A stretch of DNA of 64,000 nucleotides from Nitrosospira sp. NpAV. Lineage in GTDB: Bacteria; Pseudomonadota; Gammaproteobacteria; Burkholderiales; Nitrosomonadaceae. Within the stretch, counting starts at the first letter, position 1. Each line of letters opens with the position of its first letter. Where the stretch lies: positions 62,001-126,000 of the forward strand of contig NZ_JXQM01000008.1 in NCBI RefSeq assembly GCF_000832065.1, written 5' to 3'. The notes under the pieces were generated by a model. The model was not told where the DNA came from, did no database searches, and saw only the letters and a program-made list of their open reading frames with translations. Of the stretch, positions 39,795 to 48,739 are shown one piece after another. The position numbers were made by a program, and so were the translations under genes.

Positions 39795-39960
39795 TTATCT
39801 GGCGGGAAAATACCTTAAGTCTCCTCATGTCTCCCCATTCCAGACTTTGACCAAAAATCCAGGCTAAACCAGCAGTGGCCTGCTTTGCACGCTACTGCAT
39901 CCGGGTTCCGCCCGCATGATGTTTATTGTTCGCCCCCGGATCATACAAGAGGATTCTGCT

Positions 39961-40995
39961 CTATGGCTCCCTTTCGATCAGCATGGCATCGCCATAGCTG
40001 AAAAAGCGGTAGCGCTCATTTATCGCGTGTTGATAAGCGCGGTGGATATTCTCCATCCCGCCAAAGGCGGACACAAGCATGAGCAGGGTTGAGCGAGGCA
40101 GGTGAAAATTGGTTATCAAACGCTCCACCACGCGCAAACGGTAACCCGGTGTGATAAAAATATCCGTATCGCCATGACCCGATCGCAGTTCACCTTTACC
40201 TGCCACAGCCGCCGCCTCCAGCGCTCGCAGCGATGTTGTTCCGACTGCCAGTACACGTCCACCGGCAGCTTTCGCACGCCGGATTGATTCCACCGTTTCT
40301 GGCGGGACATGAAAAATCTCTTTGTGCATTTGGTGATCGGCAATATTTACCACCCGGACGGGCTGGAATGTACCCAAGCCGACATGCAGCGTCACATGCG
40401 CAATCACCACACCCATTCCGCTTAATGTAGCCAGCATGCTTTTATCGAAATGGAGCCCGGCCGTAGGCGCTGCAACAGCACCCGCCTGTTTCGCATAGAC
40501 GGTCTGGTAGCGTGCTTCATCCGTTTCTGTCGCCGTGCGCGAGATGTATGGCGGCAGCGGCAAACTGCCGTAGCGCTCCAGTAACTCGATCGCTGACCAT
40601 TCATGATCGAAGCGCAAGGTATAGAGCTCCTGCTCGCGCTCCAACACCGTCACCTCGATTGTATCCTCAAGAAGAAACCTGGAGCCAGGTTTAGGTGAGT
40701 GGCTGGCCCGGATGACCGCCAGCACGCAATGCGCGTCCAGCACCCGCCCCACCATCACCTCCACCCTGCCGCCGCTGCCCTTTACCCCAAATAATCGCGC
40801 CTTGATGACGCGGGTGTCGTTGAATACCATCACGTCGCCGGCGCGCAAATATCGGGGTAAATCGGAAAACATTGCATCCCGCAGCAGACCGCTCGAACCC
40901 TCCAGATGCAGCATACGACTACTGCCCCGCTCCTTGGCTGGAAATTGCGCGATCAACTCGGAGGGAAGATTGAAATCGAAATCCTGAACTTTCAT
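39961..40995 (-). CDS. queA: S-adenosylmethionine:tRNA ribosyltransferase-isomerase
   Basis: 344 residues from [17 protein letters not shown]; the frame is open to 41046 but no ribosome site supports that. The [29 protein letters not shown] and [10 protein letters not shown] motifs are those of QueA. The enzyme turns preQ1-tRNA into epoxyqueuosine-tRNA after Tgt. It is followed by tgt after a 229-base gap and diverges from tRNA-Leu. Confidence 0.95.
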   Translation of the reverse strand: MKVQDFDFNLPSELIAQFPAKERGSSRMLHLEGSSGLLRDAMFSDLPRYLRAGDVMVFNDTRVIKARLFGVKGSGGRVEVMVGRVLDAHCVLAVIRASHSPKPGSRFLLEDTIEVTVLEREQELYTLRFDHEWSAIELLERYGSLPLPPYISRTATETDEARYQTVYAKQAGAVAAPTAGLHFDKSMLATLSGMGVVIAHVTLHVGLGTFQPVRVVNIADHQMHKEIFHVPPETVESIRRAKAAGGRVLAVGTTSLRALEAAAVAGKGELRSGHGDTDIFITPGYRLRVVERLITNFHLPRSTLLMLVSAFGGMENIHRAYQHAINERYRFFSYGDAMLIEREP

Positions 40996-41087
40996 CGCGC
41001 GTATTATACCGATGTGTCTTGGCTTCACCTGCCTTGGTTGCCGCAAGCTGTGTTTTCAGTAATAATGCCCCCTCCTGAAAAGGCATT

Positions 41088-41174
41088 GCCGGGATGGCGG
41101 AATTGGTAGACGCACGGGACTCAAAATCCCGCGACTGTGAGGTCATGGGGGTTCGATTCCCCCTCCCGGCACCA
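41088..41174 (+). tRNA. tRNA-Leu (CAA anticodon)
   Basis: An 87-base tRNA with the CCA encoded. The acceptor arms GCCGGGA and TCCCGGC pair fully, the D arm is GGTAGACGC-type, the anticodon stem is CGGGA/TCCCG with loop CTCAAAA (anticodon CAA, codon UUG), there is a long class II variable arm, and the T arm is GGGGG-TTCGATT-CCCCC. It sits directly before an integrase remnant, so its 3' end is a likely integration site. Confidence 0.95.
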
Positions 41175-41285
41175 GTGATAAGGAATTTACTTATTTCTGT
41201 TCAATACCTTATCTAGCCGATCTTGTCCTTGTGTTGGTACTTTGGTGGTACCGCACGCGCGACTATTCCTTGGAAGCGTATTTAA

Positions 41286-41634
41286 AGTATCTATCCGCGC
41301 GGTAACACCTACTATTACCAGAGGAAAATACCCCTAGCCCTACTGGACCGCTATGGGGGTAAGCAACACATCAAGGTAAACCTCAAAACCAACGATTTAA
41401 AGCAAGCGGCGAAACAGGCTGCTGCGCTCAATAAACAGTATGAATCGGCGTGGTTTACTCTTCGTAACAATGCGGATTTAAAGCCCTGGAGTGTTCGCGA
41501 ATCGACCATTAAGCTACTTGGAGAGTATGACTTAAGGCCCAAGCCCGCGATTATGACGGAAATAACATTGATATGTTTATCAAGTATCTCCAGGGAAAGC
41601 AAGATGGGGGGTATACAAGATGGGTATGGTAATT
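41286..41634 (+). pseudogene. Phage-type integrase remnant (N-terminal part, frameshifted)
   Basis: Translation from 41286 gives RGNTYYYQRKIPLALLDRYG and then KVNLKTNDLKQAAKQAAALN, a pattern typical of the N-terminal arm of tyrosine recombinases that integrate at tRNA genes. There is no start codon at the 5' end. After about 41548 the sense continues in another frame (DYDGNNIDMFIKYLQGKQDG) to a stop near 41632, so a frameshift is present. The catalytic domain is missing. It lies 111 bases after tRNA-Leu, the place of an island integrase. Confidence 0.65.
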
Positions 41635-41642
41635 GGCAGGAA

Positions 41643-41765
41643 CCCCATCCTGAGGACTTCTTAAATCCTCGGCTGCGAGCACAGGTTACAGCTGGCACAA
41701 ACCGGACAAAGCTGACGAAGGAGTTTGGGATAAGCCGGAAAACCCTTTATCAATACATCCGATAA
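41643..41765 (+). pseudogene. C-terminal tail of a serine recombinase (resolvase/invertase type)
   Basis: The frame reads EDFLNPRLRAQVTAGTNRTK and then LTKEFGISRKTLYQYIR before a stop. This is the C-terminal helix-turn-helix pattern of resolvases and invertases (AGTNRTKLxKEFGISRxTLYQYxR). The catalytic N-terminal part is absent; it abuts the integrase remnant, so the two fragments were brought together by deletion or recombination. The 70-residue open frame here is therefore not a gene. Confidence 0.55.
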
Positions 41766-41856
41766 GAAGGAAGAACGGGGTCATCGAATTTGGAGCAACG
41801 AATGTTGCATGCGCAGCTTTTTGATCCAGCAAAAATTCAGTCAGATAGGAGAAAAC

Positions 41857-43479
41857 ATGGCCCAGTTCATCAACACCAAAGAAAACATCGTCACCGAAGC
41901 AGTCGATGGTCTGGTCGCGGCGTCTGGCGGTAAGCTGGCGCGGCTCGACGGCTATCCGCACATACGGGTGGTCGTACGTAATGACTGGGACAAGTCCAGG
42001 GTCGCGTTGATCTCGGGAGGCGGATCGGGCCACGAACCGGCACATGCGGGTTTCGTCGGGGAAGGGATGCTGACGGCTGCGGTGTGCGGTGACATCTTCG
42101 CCTCGCCGACAGTCGACGCGGTACTGGCAGGCATCCTTGCCGTGACGGGATCGTCCGGCTGCTTGCTCATCGTCAAGAATTATACTGGGGACCGATTGAA
42201 TTTCGGGCTGGCGGCCGAACGCGCTCGCCAGTTCGGCTTGAATGTCGAGCTAGTCATCGTCGCCGATGATGTGGCGTTGCCCGACTTGCCCCAAGCCCGC
42301 GGCGTCGCCGGCACGCTTTTTGTGCACAAGATAGCCGGCGCGTTGGCCGAGAATGGTGCCGACTTGGCGCACATCGCCGCGGCCGCGCGCAAGGTCGTGT
42401 CAAAGACAAAAAGCATCGGCATCTCGCTAAGCACCTGCACCATCCCAGGTTCGCCAAAGGAGGATCGCATTCCGCCCGGCATGGCCGAGCTTGGGCTTGG
42501 CATCCACGGTGAAGCCGGGGTTGAGCAGATCGAGTTCAAGGACGCGAGTAAAGCTGTCGCTACCATGGTCGAGCGCCTGTCAGCTGCAATGGAAGAAAAG
42601 CCGCATGTCGCTATGATCAACAATCTCGGCGGCACGTCGGTCATCGAGATGTCGATCATCCTCAACGAAATCCGGCGGTCAGCGATTGGCGAGCGAATAA
42701 CCCACGTCATCGGGCCGGCGGCCATGATGACATCTCTCGACATGCATGGCTTCTCGATTTCAGCCTATCCTGCCGACGATGCCGAGATCGCCCTGCTCAA
42801 GCAGCATACGCCGCTGGCAGCATGGCCGCGGGTCTCCCGGCTAGGCCAGGTCTCGATTCAGGCACTTCCGGACGGCCTGACGCCTGTCGTTCCGATGCCC
42901 TCGATGCACAAGCCGACCAGGGAGTTCCTGACCAGTTGCTGCGAGGTTCTGATTGCCGCCGAGAACGACCTCAACGCGCTCGACGCGAAGTCAGGCGATG
43001 GCGACACCGGCAGCACGCTAGCCGGCGCGGCACGCGCCCTGATCAGTGCCGTGGACCGATTGCCACTTGCCGACCATACCCAGCTCTATCGAGCCATTGG
43101 CTTGGAGCTTTCCCAAACCATGGGAGGCTCGTGCGGTGTGCTCCTCGCGATCTTCTTCGCCGCAGCGGGCGACGCCGCCTCAAGCGGCTTGCCAATGCGC
43201 GAAGCGTTGCAGGCCGGGTTGCGGAGAATGCAGGAGATCGGCGGGGCACGTCCGGGTGACCGCACCATGGTCGATGCTCTTGCGCCAGCCCTTGATGTGC
43301 TGGATGAGAGCATGACCGAGGCAGCGAAAGCCGCGCGTGCGGGCGCCGATCGCAGCGCTCAAATGAGCAAGGCGAATGCGGGCCGCGCTTCCTATGTCAA
43401 TGCCAAGCATTTGGTCGGTCACGCTGATCCAGGTGCTGAAGCGGTCGCGCGACTGTTTGAGCACTTGGCCTTATTATAG
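41857..43479 (+). CDS. dhaK: Dihydroxyacetone kinase (fused DhaK-DhaL)
   Basis: 540 residues from MAQFINTKENIVTEAVDG, with TAGGAGAAAAC before the ATG (the frame is open 16 residues further up). The DhaK part has GGGSGHEPAHAGF (residues 53-65) and the substrate-binding His, H217, in GLGIHGEAG. The DhaL part has the metal-binding SGDGDTGST and MGGSCGVLL. This single-chain type uses ATP to phosphorylate dihydroxyacetone. The gene is conspicuously GC-rich with codon use unlike the neighbours, and lies between integrase and transposase remnants, so recent transfer (perhaps from an alphaproteobacterium) is likely. Confidence 0.9.
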   Translation: MAQFINTKENIVTEAVDGLVAASGGKLARLDGYPHIRVVVRNDWDKSRVALISGGGSGHEPAHAGFVGEGMLTAAVCGDIFASPTVDAVLAGILAVTGSSGCLLIVKNYTGDRLNFGLAAERARQFGLNVELVIVADDVALPDLPQARGVAGTLFVHKIAGALAENGADLAHIAAAARKVVSKTKSIGISLSTCTIPGSPKEDRIPPGMAELGLGIHGEAGVEQIEFKDASKAVATMVERLSAAMEEKPHVAMINNLGGTSVIEMSIILNEIRRSAIGERITHVIGPAAMMTSLDMHGFSISAYPADDAEIALLKQHTPLAAWPRVSRLGQVSIQALPDGLTPVVPMPSMHKPTREFLTSCCEVLIAAENDLNALDAKSGDGDTGSTLAGAARALISAVDRLPLADHTQLYRAIGLELSQTMGGSCGVLLAIFFAAAGDAASSGLPMREALQAGLRRMQEIGGARPGDRTMVDALAPALDVLDESMTEAAKAARAGADRSAQMSKANAGRASYVNAKHLVGHADPGAEAVARLFEHLALL

Positions 43480-44575
43480 ATTGTAAGCACCTGTTGAATC
43501 GCCCTGATTTTTGAGCTGGATAATTATCCCGCGATCACAAAGAAAATTGCCTCTCCCCTTTTGCTATTTTTACCCATGATAACGTCTTTTATCAATAATA
43601 ACGCGATGCGTTAGCTGGAGGGTCGTTCACTGCCTTCATGCGCGATAGCTGCGTTCTCCCCGCCGGTTTGACTGCCGGTTCTCTGATCTAGCGTCCCGTG
43701 AATATGCTTTCTCTGCCGAAATAATAGTGAGGTGGTGCTGTGGGAGAAATTCTCACGCGCTCGTTTCCTCTTTCAGATTTGCACTTCATGCATGAGGAAT
43801 ATGACGATACAACATGGATGGTGCCACGTTCAAACGCCGGGCTGAAGATGCATAAGGAGAAACGCCACTCCGGTCTCCAAAGTGGGGAGGATACGGCGCG
43901 GTTCTTGCGGAATCTGTTCGAATACCCTGGGCGCGTTGAGACCCGATTAGCAGTCTGGTTGCAAATGCTGCCTTGGCGGCTTTCTTTATCTAAATAACTA
44001 TTATTGCCAACCCTAAATGACGCCAATGAATGGTAGATGTAAGGATGTTAGTGTGCGTACGAAAATGGTTCGTAACGTATTGACAAGAAATTGAGTCCTC
44101 TTTTATCTATATTACTGTTTTTATTGGGACATTGTTATCAAAATTATTTATGCTTTAGTCAAGAATAACTTGAAAACAGCTATTCGGAAGGAGTATGATT
44201 TTTTCGTCCCCCTTGAATTTTTCTTATTCACCCGGCACCGATTAAAAAAAATCAACACTTCATCAGCCCATTTATTTAGCCTCGGGACTTATTTTTTTTC
44301 CCATCCTGTATTGGAAGAAGGATAAATGGACAATTTGCCGCTACGTTTTTGGAAGGGCTCTTGGCGTACTGGCTGTACATTAACTAATCCTCCGCGCTGA
44401 ACCCATTATCGGGCTTTCTTGACGGCGAGGAAGAGGAGCCCGTTGATCAGCGGAAAAAACAGCAGCAGGGCCCAGCAAGAATGCGCTGAAACGAATATTC
44501 AATTTCAACATATTCACGAGAATCGCCAGTAATTGTGAATTGACCTGCCTCCACCCCTCTTCATAGCACTCTCTT
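43480..44575. other. Gene-poor region in the scarred zone
   Basis: About 1.1 kb. Two overlapping open frames on opposite strands exist (plus 43740-43997, 85 residues; minus 43688-44026, 112 residues). Neither has a recognised domain, signal peptide or good ribosome site. The right half (44040-44330) is strongly AT-rich with A/T runs. Nothing here could be assigned to a known element. Confidence 0.4.
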
Positions 44576-45736
44576 ATGAAAACGACCCGTCTCGTGGGAA
44601 CCAGCAGTTTAATCCTTGCGATAGCCCTTGGCGTTAGCGTTGCATCGCCGGCTTTATCCCAGACTTTGGGTAATGCCCCCATCATCATAAATCCTGACGG
44701 CACGACGAGGTTTCTTGATACGCTGCGCGGATACTCCTCCTTCGCTTCCGACATAAACGATTCCGGACAAGTGGTGGGAGAAAGTGAACTCCCCAGTGGT
44801 TCTGACCCTGCTTACATTTCTGACCATGCTTTCACAACAGGTCCCAACGGGATCGGGATAACTGATCTTGGCACGCTGCGTGGAGATTATAGCTACGCTC
44901 GGGGCATCAACAATTCCGGACAAATAGTGGGCGGCAGTAGCTTCACCCCAGACGCCAGTTTATATACTCATGCCTTCATTATCAGGTCCAACAAAACAGG
45001 AATGAGCGACCTTGGCATGCTGGGTGGGGATTCTAGCGCAGCTCAGGCCATTAACGCTTCCGGACAGGTAGTGGGAGGCAGTGGTGTGGTTCCAGGTAAT
45101 GGATATGGTCACGCCTTCATAACGGGTCCCAACGGCATGGGGATGAGGGATTTGGGCACCCTGGGAGGATCCTACAGCAACGCCGCCAGCGTCAACGATT
45201 CCGGGCAAGTGGTGGGAGAAAGTGATCTGCCAGATGGTTCTTACCATGCCTTCATCACGGGTCCAGACGGGAAGGGTATGAACGACCTTGGCACGCTGGG
45301 CGGACGGGAAAGCCATGCCTACGACATCAACAATTCGGGACAGGTCGTAGGGTTTTCCACAACTATCGATGGATCTACCCATGCCTTCGTCACCGGACCC
45401 AATGGTAGGGGGATGACGGATCTTGGCACGCTCGGCGGGGATTACAGCGTAGCTCATGGGATCAATGATGCCGGAGCAGTCGTAGGATGGAGTGAAACCT
45501 CAAATAATTCCATCCATGCCTTCATAACGAGTCCCGGCAGTATGGGATTGACCGATCTTTATTTCATTACGGACCCCCATGCGAACGCCGCTTATGGAAT
45601 CAATAACAAGGGACAAGTAATTGCACTAACCGATAGAGCAATTCCCCAAGTTCCCGAACCGGAAGCCTATATCTTGATGCTGGCTGGATTGGGACTGATC
45701 GTTTGCATGGGACGCCGCAAAAAGCAGTTTGCTTAG
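44576..45736 (+). CDS. HAF-repeat protein with PEP-CTERM sorting signal
   Basis: 386 residues. A signal peptide (SLILAIALGVSVASPALS) is followed by six complete repeats of about 45-50 residues and a partial seventh. The repeat pattern is DLGTLGGxxSxAxxINxSGQVVG, then HAF-T-GPNGxGM. The C-terminus is the PEP-CTERM signal: VPEPEAYILMLAGLGLIVCM then GRRKK. Such proteins are exported, processed by an exosortase and placed at the cell surface or in the extracellular matrix. No exosortase gene is in the window. The DNA repeats make length change by recombination likely. The ribosome site is weak. Confidence 0.88.
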   Translation: MKTTRLVGTSSLILAIALGVSVASPALSQTLGNAPIIINPDGTTRFLDTLRGYSSFASDINDSGQVVGESELPSGSDPAYISDHAFTTGPNGIGITDLGTLRGDYSYARGINNSGQIVGGSSFTPDASLYTHAFIIRSNKTGMSDLGMLGGDSSAAQAINASGQVVGGSGVVPGNGYGHAFITGPNGMGMRDLGTLGGSYSNAASVNDSGQVVGESDLPDGSYHAFITGPDGKGMNDLGTLGGRESHAYDINNSGQVVGFSTTIDGSTHAFVTGPNGRGMTDLGTLGGDYSVAHGINDAGAVVGWSETSNNSIHAFITSPGSMGLTDLYFITDPHANAAYGINNKGQVIALTDRAIPQVPEPEAYILMLAGLGLIVCMGRRKKQFA

Positions 45737-45784
45737 TGCTTATATGCCAGGTGGTTCCAACCTCATCAATGAGCGTTTGTTTGT

Positions 45785-45871
45785 GGCCACGCCTTCATTA
45801 CCGGTCCCAACGACACAGGAATGAGAAATCTTGGCGCGCCAGATGGAATTGTCGGCCATGCTTTCGGTTAA
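45785..45871 (+). pseudogene. Stray HAF-repeat fragment
   Basis: Just after the HAF gene the sequence reads GHAFITGPNDTGMRNLGAPD then GIVGHAFG and a stop. It is clearly a copy of the repeat of the preceding gene, in a different context and without a start. It probably remains from a longer or second HAF gene cut by deletion or by the transposase insertion that follows. Confidence 0.6.
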
Positions 45872-45905
45872 CGCACGGCCCTTCAAAATCATCAAAGAGT
45901 CACCG

Positions 45906-46140
45906 CCCGAGCATGACATCCTCGCCAAGCGAGATCATGAGACGAATCAAGGGTCGCACATTGAGCAAGCTGTTTGAAGAGTTTGCGCACCTGAAGAAGA
46001 GATATTGGGGGAAGTATTTTTGGGCGAGAGGATATTTTTGTGCCACGGTAGGGCAAATGACGGAAGATATGATCAAGCAGTATTTGGAGCATCATTTTGA
46101 GCCGAAGTCGGACGATGATTTCAAAATGGAATCCGATTAA
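45906..46140 (+). pseudogene. IS200/IS605-type transposase TnpA remnant
   Basis: The frame reads SPSEIMRRIKGRTLSKLFEE, then HLKKRYWGKYFWARGYFCAT and VGQMTEDMIKQYLEHHFEP. This is the C-terminal half of Y1 transposases of the IS200/IS605 group, including the catalytic-Tyr helix region after WARGYF. The N-terminal half with the HUH motif is missing. A small hairpin typical of the right end, GGACT-ttc-AGTCC, follows at 46168-46180. Confidence 0.72.
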
Positions 46141-46167
46141 GACGCACCGTTCAGCTGACGCGTATCT

Positions 46168-46180
46168 GGACTTTCAGTCC
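46168..46180. mobile_element. Putative IS200-type right-end hairpin
   Basis: GGACT-ttc-AGTCC lies 28 bases after the transposase remnant, followed by CAACCCACCAGCT, which resembles the subterminal sequence of IS200/IS605 right ends. It supports the identity of the remnant; the left end was not found. Confidence 0.4.
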
Positions 46181-46277
46181 GTAACCCCAACCCACCAGCT
46201 TATCCTGTCAATGGTTCCCTAAGGAGAGGGGTAGAACGCCGTTGACGGATGACTAAGCTGCCATTCGCGGAGTTTGG

Positions 46278-46580
46278 CTATTCCCGACATGCGATACGGT
46301 TTCTGTATGAATTTAAAATCTTCCGTGCTGCTATTTCCCTTTGTCGGGCCGATGCGGCATAGCCCGAAACCAAGACCACTTTAATATTGGGATTGAGGCT
46401 GCACGCATCTCGGGCTTGGTCAATGTCGCTCATCCCCGGCATCATGATACCGCTGAAAAGCACATCGACATCCGGTCCCATGCTGCGAAACAGCTCGATG
46501 GCGACGTTGAAAGCCTCCGACTGATCGTCGACTCCCAGCGCTTTTTCACTGCCCTTCGGACTTCGACGCCAATTCTTCAT
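46278..46580 (-). pseudogene. Broken response-regulator receiver domain
   Basis: Overlapping the kinase stop, the frame reads GVDDQSEAFNVAIELFRSMG, then PDVDVLFSGIMMPGM and ACSLNPNIKVVLVSGYAASA. Compared with an intact receiver about 20 residues are missing between RSMG and DVLFS, and the phospho-acceptor Asp before IMMPGM is Gly. The part that remains ends with an unrelated tail. It was presumably the partner of the kinase at 46546 and can no longer be phosphorylated at the normal site. Confidence 0.6.
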
Positions 46581-48111
46581 TCGCGTCGCCTTCCTGTGCG
46601 GGCAGAAAAAGGGAAATAGCTGTGCCCTTCCCCACTTCCGTTTCAATAATCAGCTCACCGCCGAATTGCTTGATTGTGCCGTACACTTGGCTCAATCCCA
46701 TGCCGGTACCTTTGCCAACCTCTTTCGTGGTATAGAAAGGCTCTGTTGCCCTCTTGGCCACGTCAGGCGGCATACCCGTACCAGTGTCCCTGATGGTGAC
46801 TTTCGCATAGCATCCTGCAGGCAATCCATCGATATTGTTCTGGTACACCTCGACTTTTTCAGTGCTCAGCGTGATGGTTCCCCCCTCGGGCATGGCATCA
46901 CGCGCATTCACCACCAAGTTTAATAATGCGGCCTCAAATTTCGAGGCATCGACCATGGCGGGCGGCAATCGCGGGTCGAGTTTAATGTCAAAGATCACCG
47001 AGCCTGTCTGAGCTTGGTGAAGTACCACTTCAAAAGAATTTATGATGTGATTTAGGTTGTATTTATCCTGCTTTAACGGCTGTTTGCGGGCAAACGTCAA
47101 TAACTGCCTCGTTAAGTCCGCACCCTGTGTGGTGGCACGCTCCATGCCTTCAAGAATCTTGGCAGAGGTGGGCGTTTGTATTTCCTGGGCTAGAATTCCA
47201 ATGCCACTTATGATGACACTAAGCAGGTTATTAAAGTCATGGGCGATGCCCCCGGTCAACTGGCCGATTGCTTCCAGTTTCTGGGATTGAAACAAGGCTT
47301 CCTGGGCGCGCCGTAGATTCTCCGCTGCCTGACGCTTTTCCGTGATATCACGCGTGATTTTGGCATAGGCGATCAATTCACCGAGCTCGTTTTTAATTGG
47401 ATCGATTATCACATGCGCCCAGAACCTGGATCCGTCCTTGCGAATGCGCCAGCCTTCTCCCTCAAAGCGGCCTTCCGTCGACGCAATCTTTAATGCGGTC
47501 ATGGGCAATCCGGTATTCCTGTCCTCCTCTGTATAAAACCGGGAAAAATGTGTGCCCACGACGTCGTCACGAGAAAAGCCTTTAATGCGCTGCGCACCGG
47601 TATTCCAGTTGGTGATTATGCCATCGGACGACAACATGTAGATCGCATAGTCGGTTACGCTTTGGACCAGTAATCGGAACTGCTCTTCGCTGCCATGCAG
47701 GGCCTCGGCTGCCTGCTTACGTTCCGTAATATCGCGGGTGATCTTAGCAAAACCTAGCAGCGTACCCTCCTGATCCCTAATCGGGTCAATGACGACGCTC
47801 GCCCAGAAACGACTACCATCCTTGCGCACGCGCCAGCCTTCATCTTCAAACTTGCCTTCTTCAAGCGCGATTTGCAGCGCCCGGAATGGAAGATTGCTTG
47901 CTCTGTCTTCTTCCGTATAAAACCGGGAGAAATGCTGCCCGAGGATCTCGTCGGCCGTATAACCCTTGAACCGCTGGGCGCCTGCGTTCCAGCTGTTGAC
48001 AAAGCCTTCCGGGCTCAGGATGTAGAGGGCATAATCCTTCACGCTATCGATGAACAGCCGGAAACGCGCGGCGTCGATGGATGACGTGACGGGAGGAGAA
48101 GAAGGCTGCAT
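46546..48111 (-). CDS. Soluble PAS-PAS sensor histidine kinase
   Basis: 521 residues from the ATG at 48111, which has AGGA eight bases upstream; the frame is open to 48297 but that part is the remains of another gene. Two PAS domains (about 10-135 and 136-260) are near-duplicates, each with HFSRFYTEEDR and EGWR-RKDGSRFWA and ending in KITRDITE. The H-box is GGIAHDFNNLLSV, followed by N (LVVNARDAMPEGG), G1 (DTGTGMPPD) and G2 (GKGTGMGLSQVYG) boxes, the layout of NtrB-type family kinases. No membrane segment is seen, so it senses a cytosolic signal such as redox state or a ligand. Its likely receiver partner is broken. Confidence 0.88.
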   Translation of the reverse strand: MQPSSPPVTSSIDAARFRLFIDSVKDYALYILSPEGFVNSWNAGAQRFKGYTADEILGQHFSRFYTEEDRASNLPFRALQIALEEGKFEDEGWRVRKDGSRFWASVVIDPIRDQEGTLLGFAKITRDITERKQAAEALHGSEEQFRLLVQSVTDYAIYMLSSDGIITNWNTGAQRIKGFSRDDVVGTHFSRFYTEEDRNTGLPMTALKIASTEGRFEGEGWRIRKDGSRFWAHVIIDPIKNELGELIAYAKITRDITEKRQAAENLRRAQEALFQSQKLEAIGQLTGGIAHDFNNLLSVIISGIGILAQEIQTPTSAKILEGMERATTQGADLTRQLLTFARKQPLKQDKYNLNHIINSFEVVLHQAQTGSVIFDIKLDPRLPPAMVDASKFEAALLNLVVNARDAMPEGGTITLSTEKVEVYQNNIDGLPAGCYAKVTIRDTGTGMPPDVAKRATEPFYTTKEVGKGTGMGLSQVYGTIKQFGGELIIETEVGKGTAISLFLPAQEGDANEELASKSEGQ

Positions 48112-48241
48112 CGCGTTATCCTGCGTGTATGAAATAAAACTCTGCCAATAAAACAACGTTCCGTACAAGGTATTATCTGCCATCACTATCGGATGCGGTA
48201 AAAATTTGTACGGAACCCGGAGTGCAGTTATGGCAACTTGG

Positions 48242-48378
48242 TAATTGCCCCCTCCGCTTGTAGCATTAGTGCGGCGCCGGCAACACTTTGACGGCACACT
48301 CCTAACATGTTGCCCCCGTAGCGGGAGGGCTATCGCAGCCCAAATTGGAGAGACGTTCCGGTTACGCCTTCGTTCACC
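48242..48378 (-). pseudogene. Deleted copy of a Crp/Fnr-type regulator
   Basis: On the minus strand the sequence reads NEGVTGTSLQFGLR, a stop, then RYGGNMLGVCRQSVAGAALM and LQAEGAI. The intact regulator at 52652-53440 has KEGVTGTSLLLG and, about 90 residues later, GNMLGVRRESVTTAALTLQAEGAITY (core GNMLGV...LQAEGAI). The copy has therefore lost the middle of the gene, joining the two ends, and carries an in-frame stop. It lies between the kinase start and the TonB receptor and may now act as the kinase's upstream region. Confidence 0.7.
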
Positions 48379-48739
48379 GGGCTTGCAGTAAGGAGGGCGG
48401 AGCCGGGTAGCTCCGCGTTATTGCTGAAGCCGTGCAAAAAAAATCCTGACCGGATACGTCATTCTTTGCCGTCAGCGCTAATGCAGGATAGGTAATTTGC
48501 CGCTATGGCAGGAATACGTGCGGGGGAGTCCGTCTGCGTCCATTCCTGTCTCGCAGGCCATGTCGAACGCCGACGAACATCGACGCTGTCGGATGCCCGG
48601 TGAAGGGCAGGCATATGAGTACGCTGGGAATGGCCATTTGCGTTGCGGAACCGGAATGACGCGGTCTGTTAGAACCACAAAGCTGTTACTAACAGCCACA
48701 CCGAGGGTATACCGTTTTGGTCCGTGGAATTTCCATAAT
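48379..48739. other. Region between the pseudo-crp fragment and the receptor stop
   Basis: About 360 bases. No gene or terminator with a T-run was recognised. A 73-residue frame on the minus strand (48478-48699) has no family features. Confidence 0.35.

Noticed and set aside
41553-41765. 70-residue open frame as a complete gene.
   Set aside because: It is a composite of an integrase remnant and a resolvase C-terminal tail; only the tail part has protein-like similarity.
43688-44026. 112-residue minus-strand frame (and an 85-residue plus-strand frame over the same bases).
   Set aside because: They overlap each other on opposite strands and show no domain, signal peptide or good ribosome site; neither could be supported.
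44230-44245. Possible copy of the tRNA-Leu 3' end (CACCCGGCACCG) as the other end of the 41-kb island.
   Set aside because: The match is short and does not include the T arm; it is no better than chance.
48112-48297. 62-residue N-terminal extension of the PAS-PAS kinase.
   Set aside because: The ATG at 48111 has a good ribosome site, and the extension lies over the remains of a Crp/Fnr gene in another frame.
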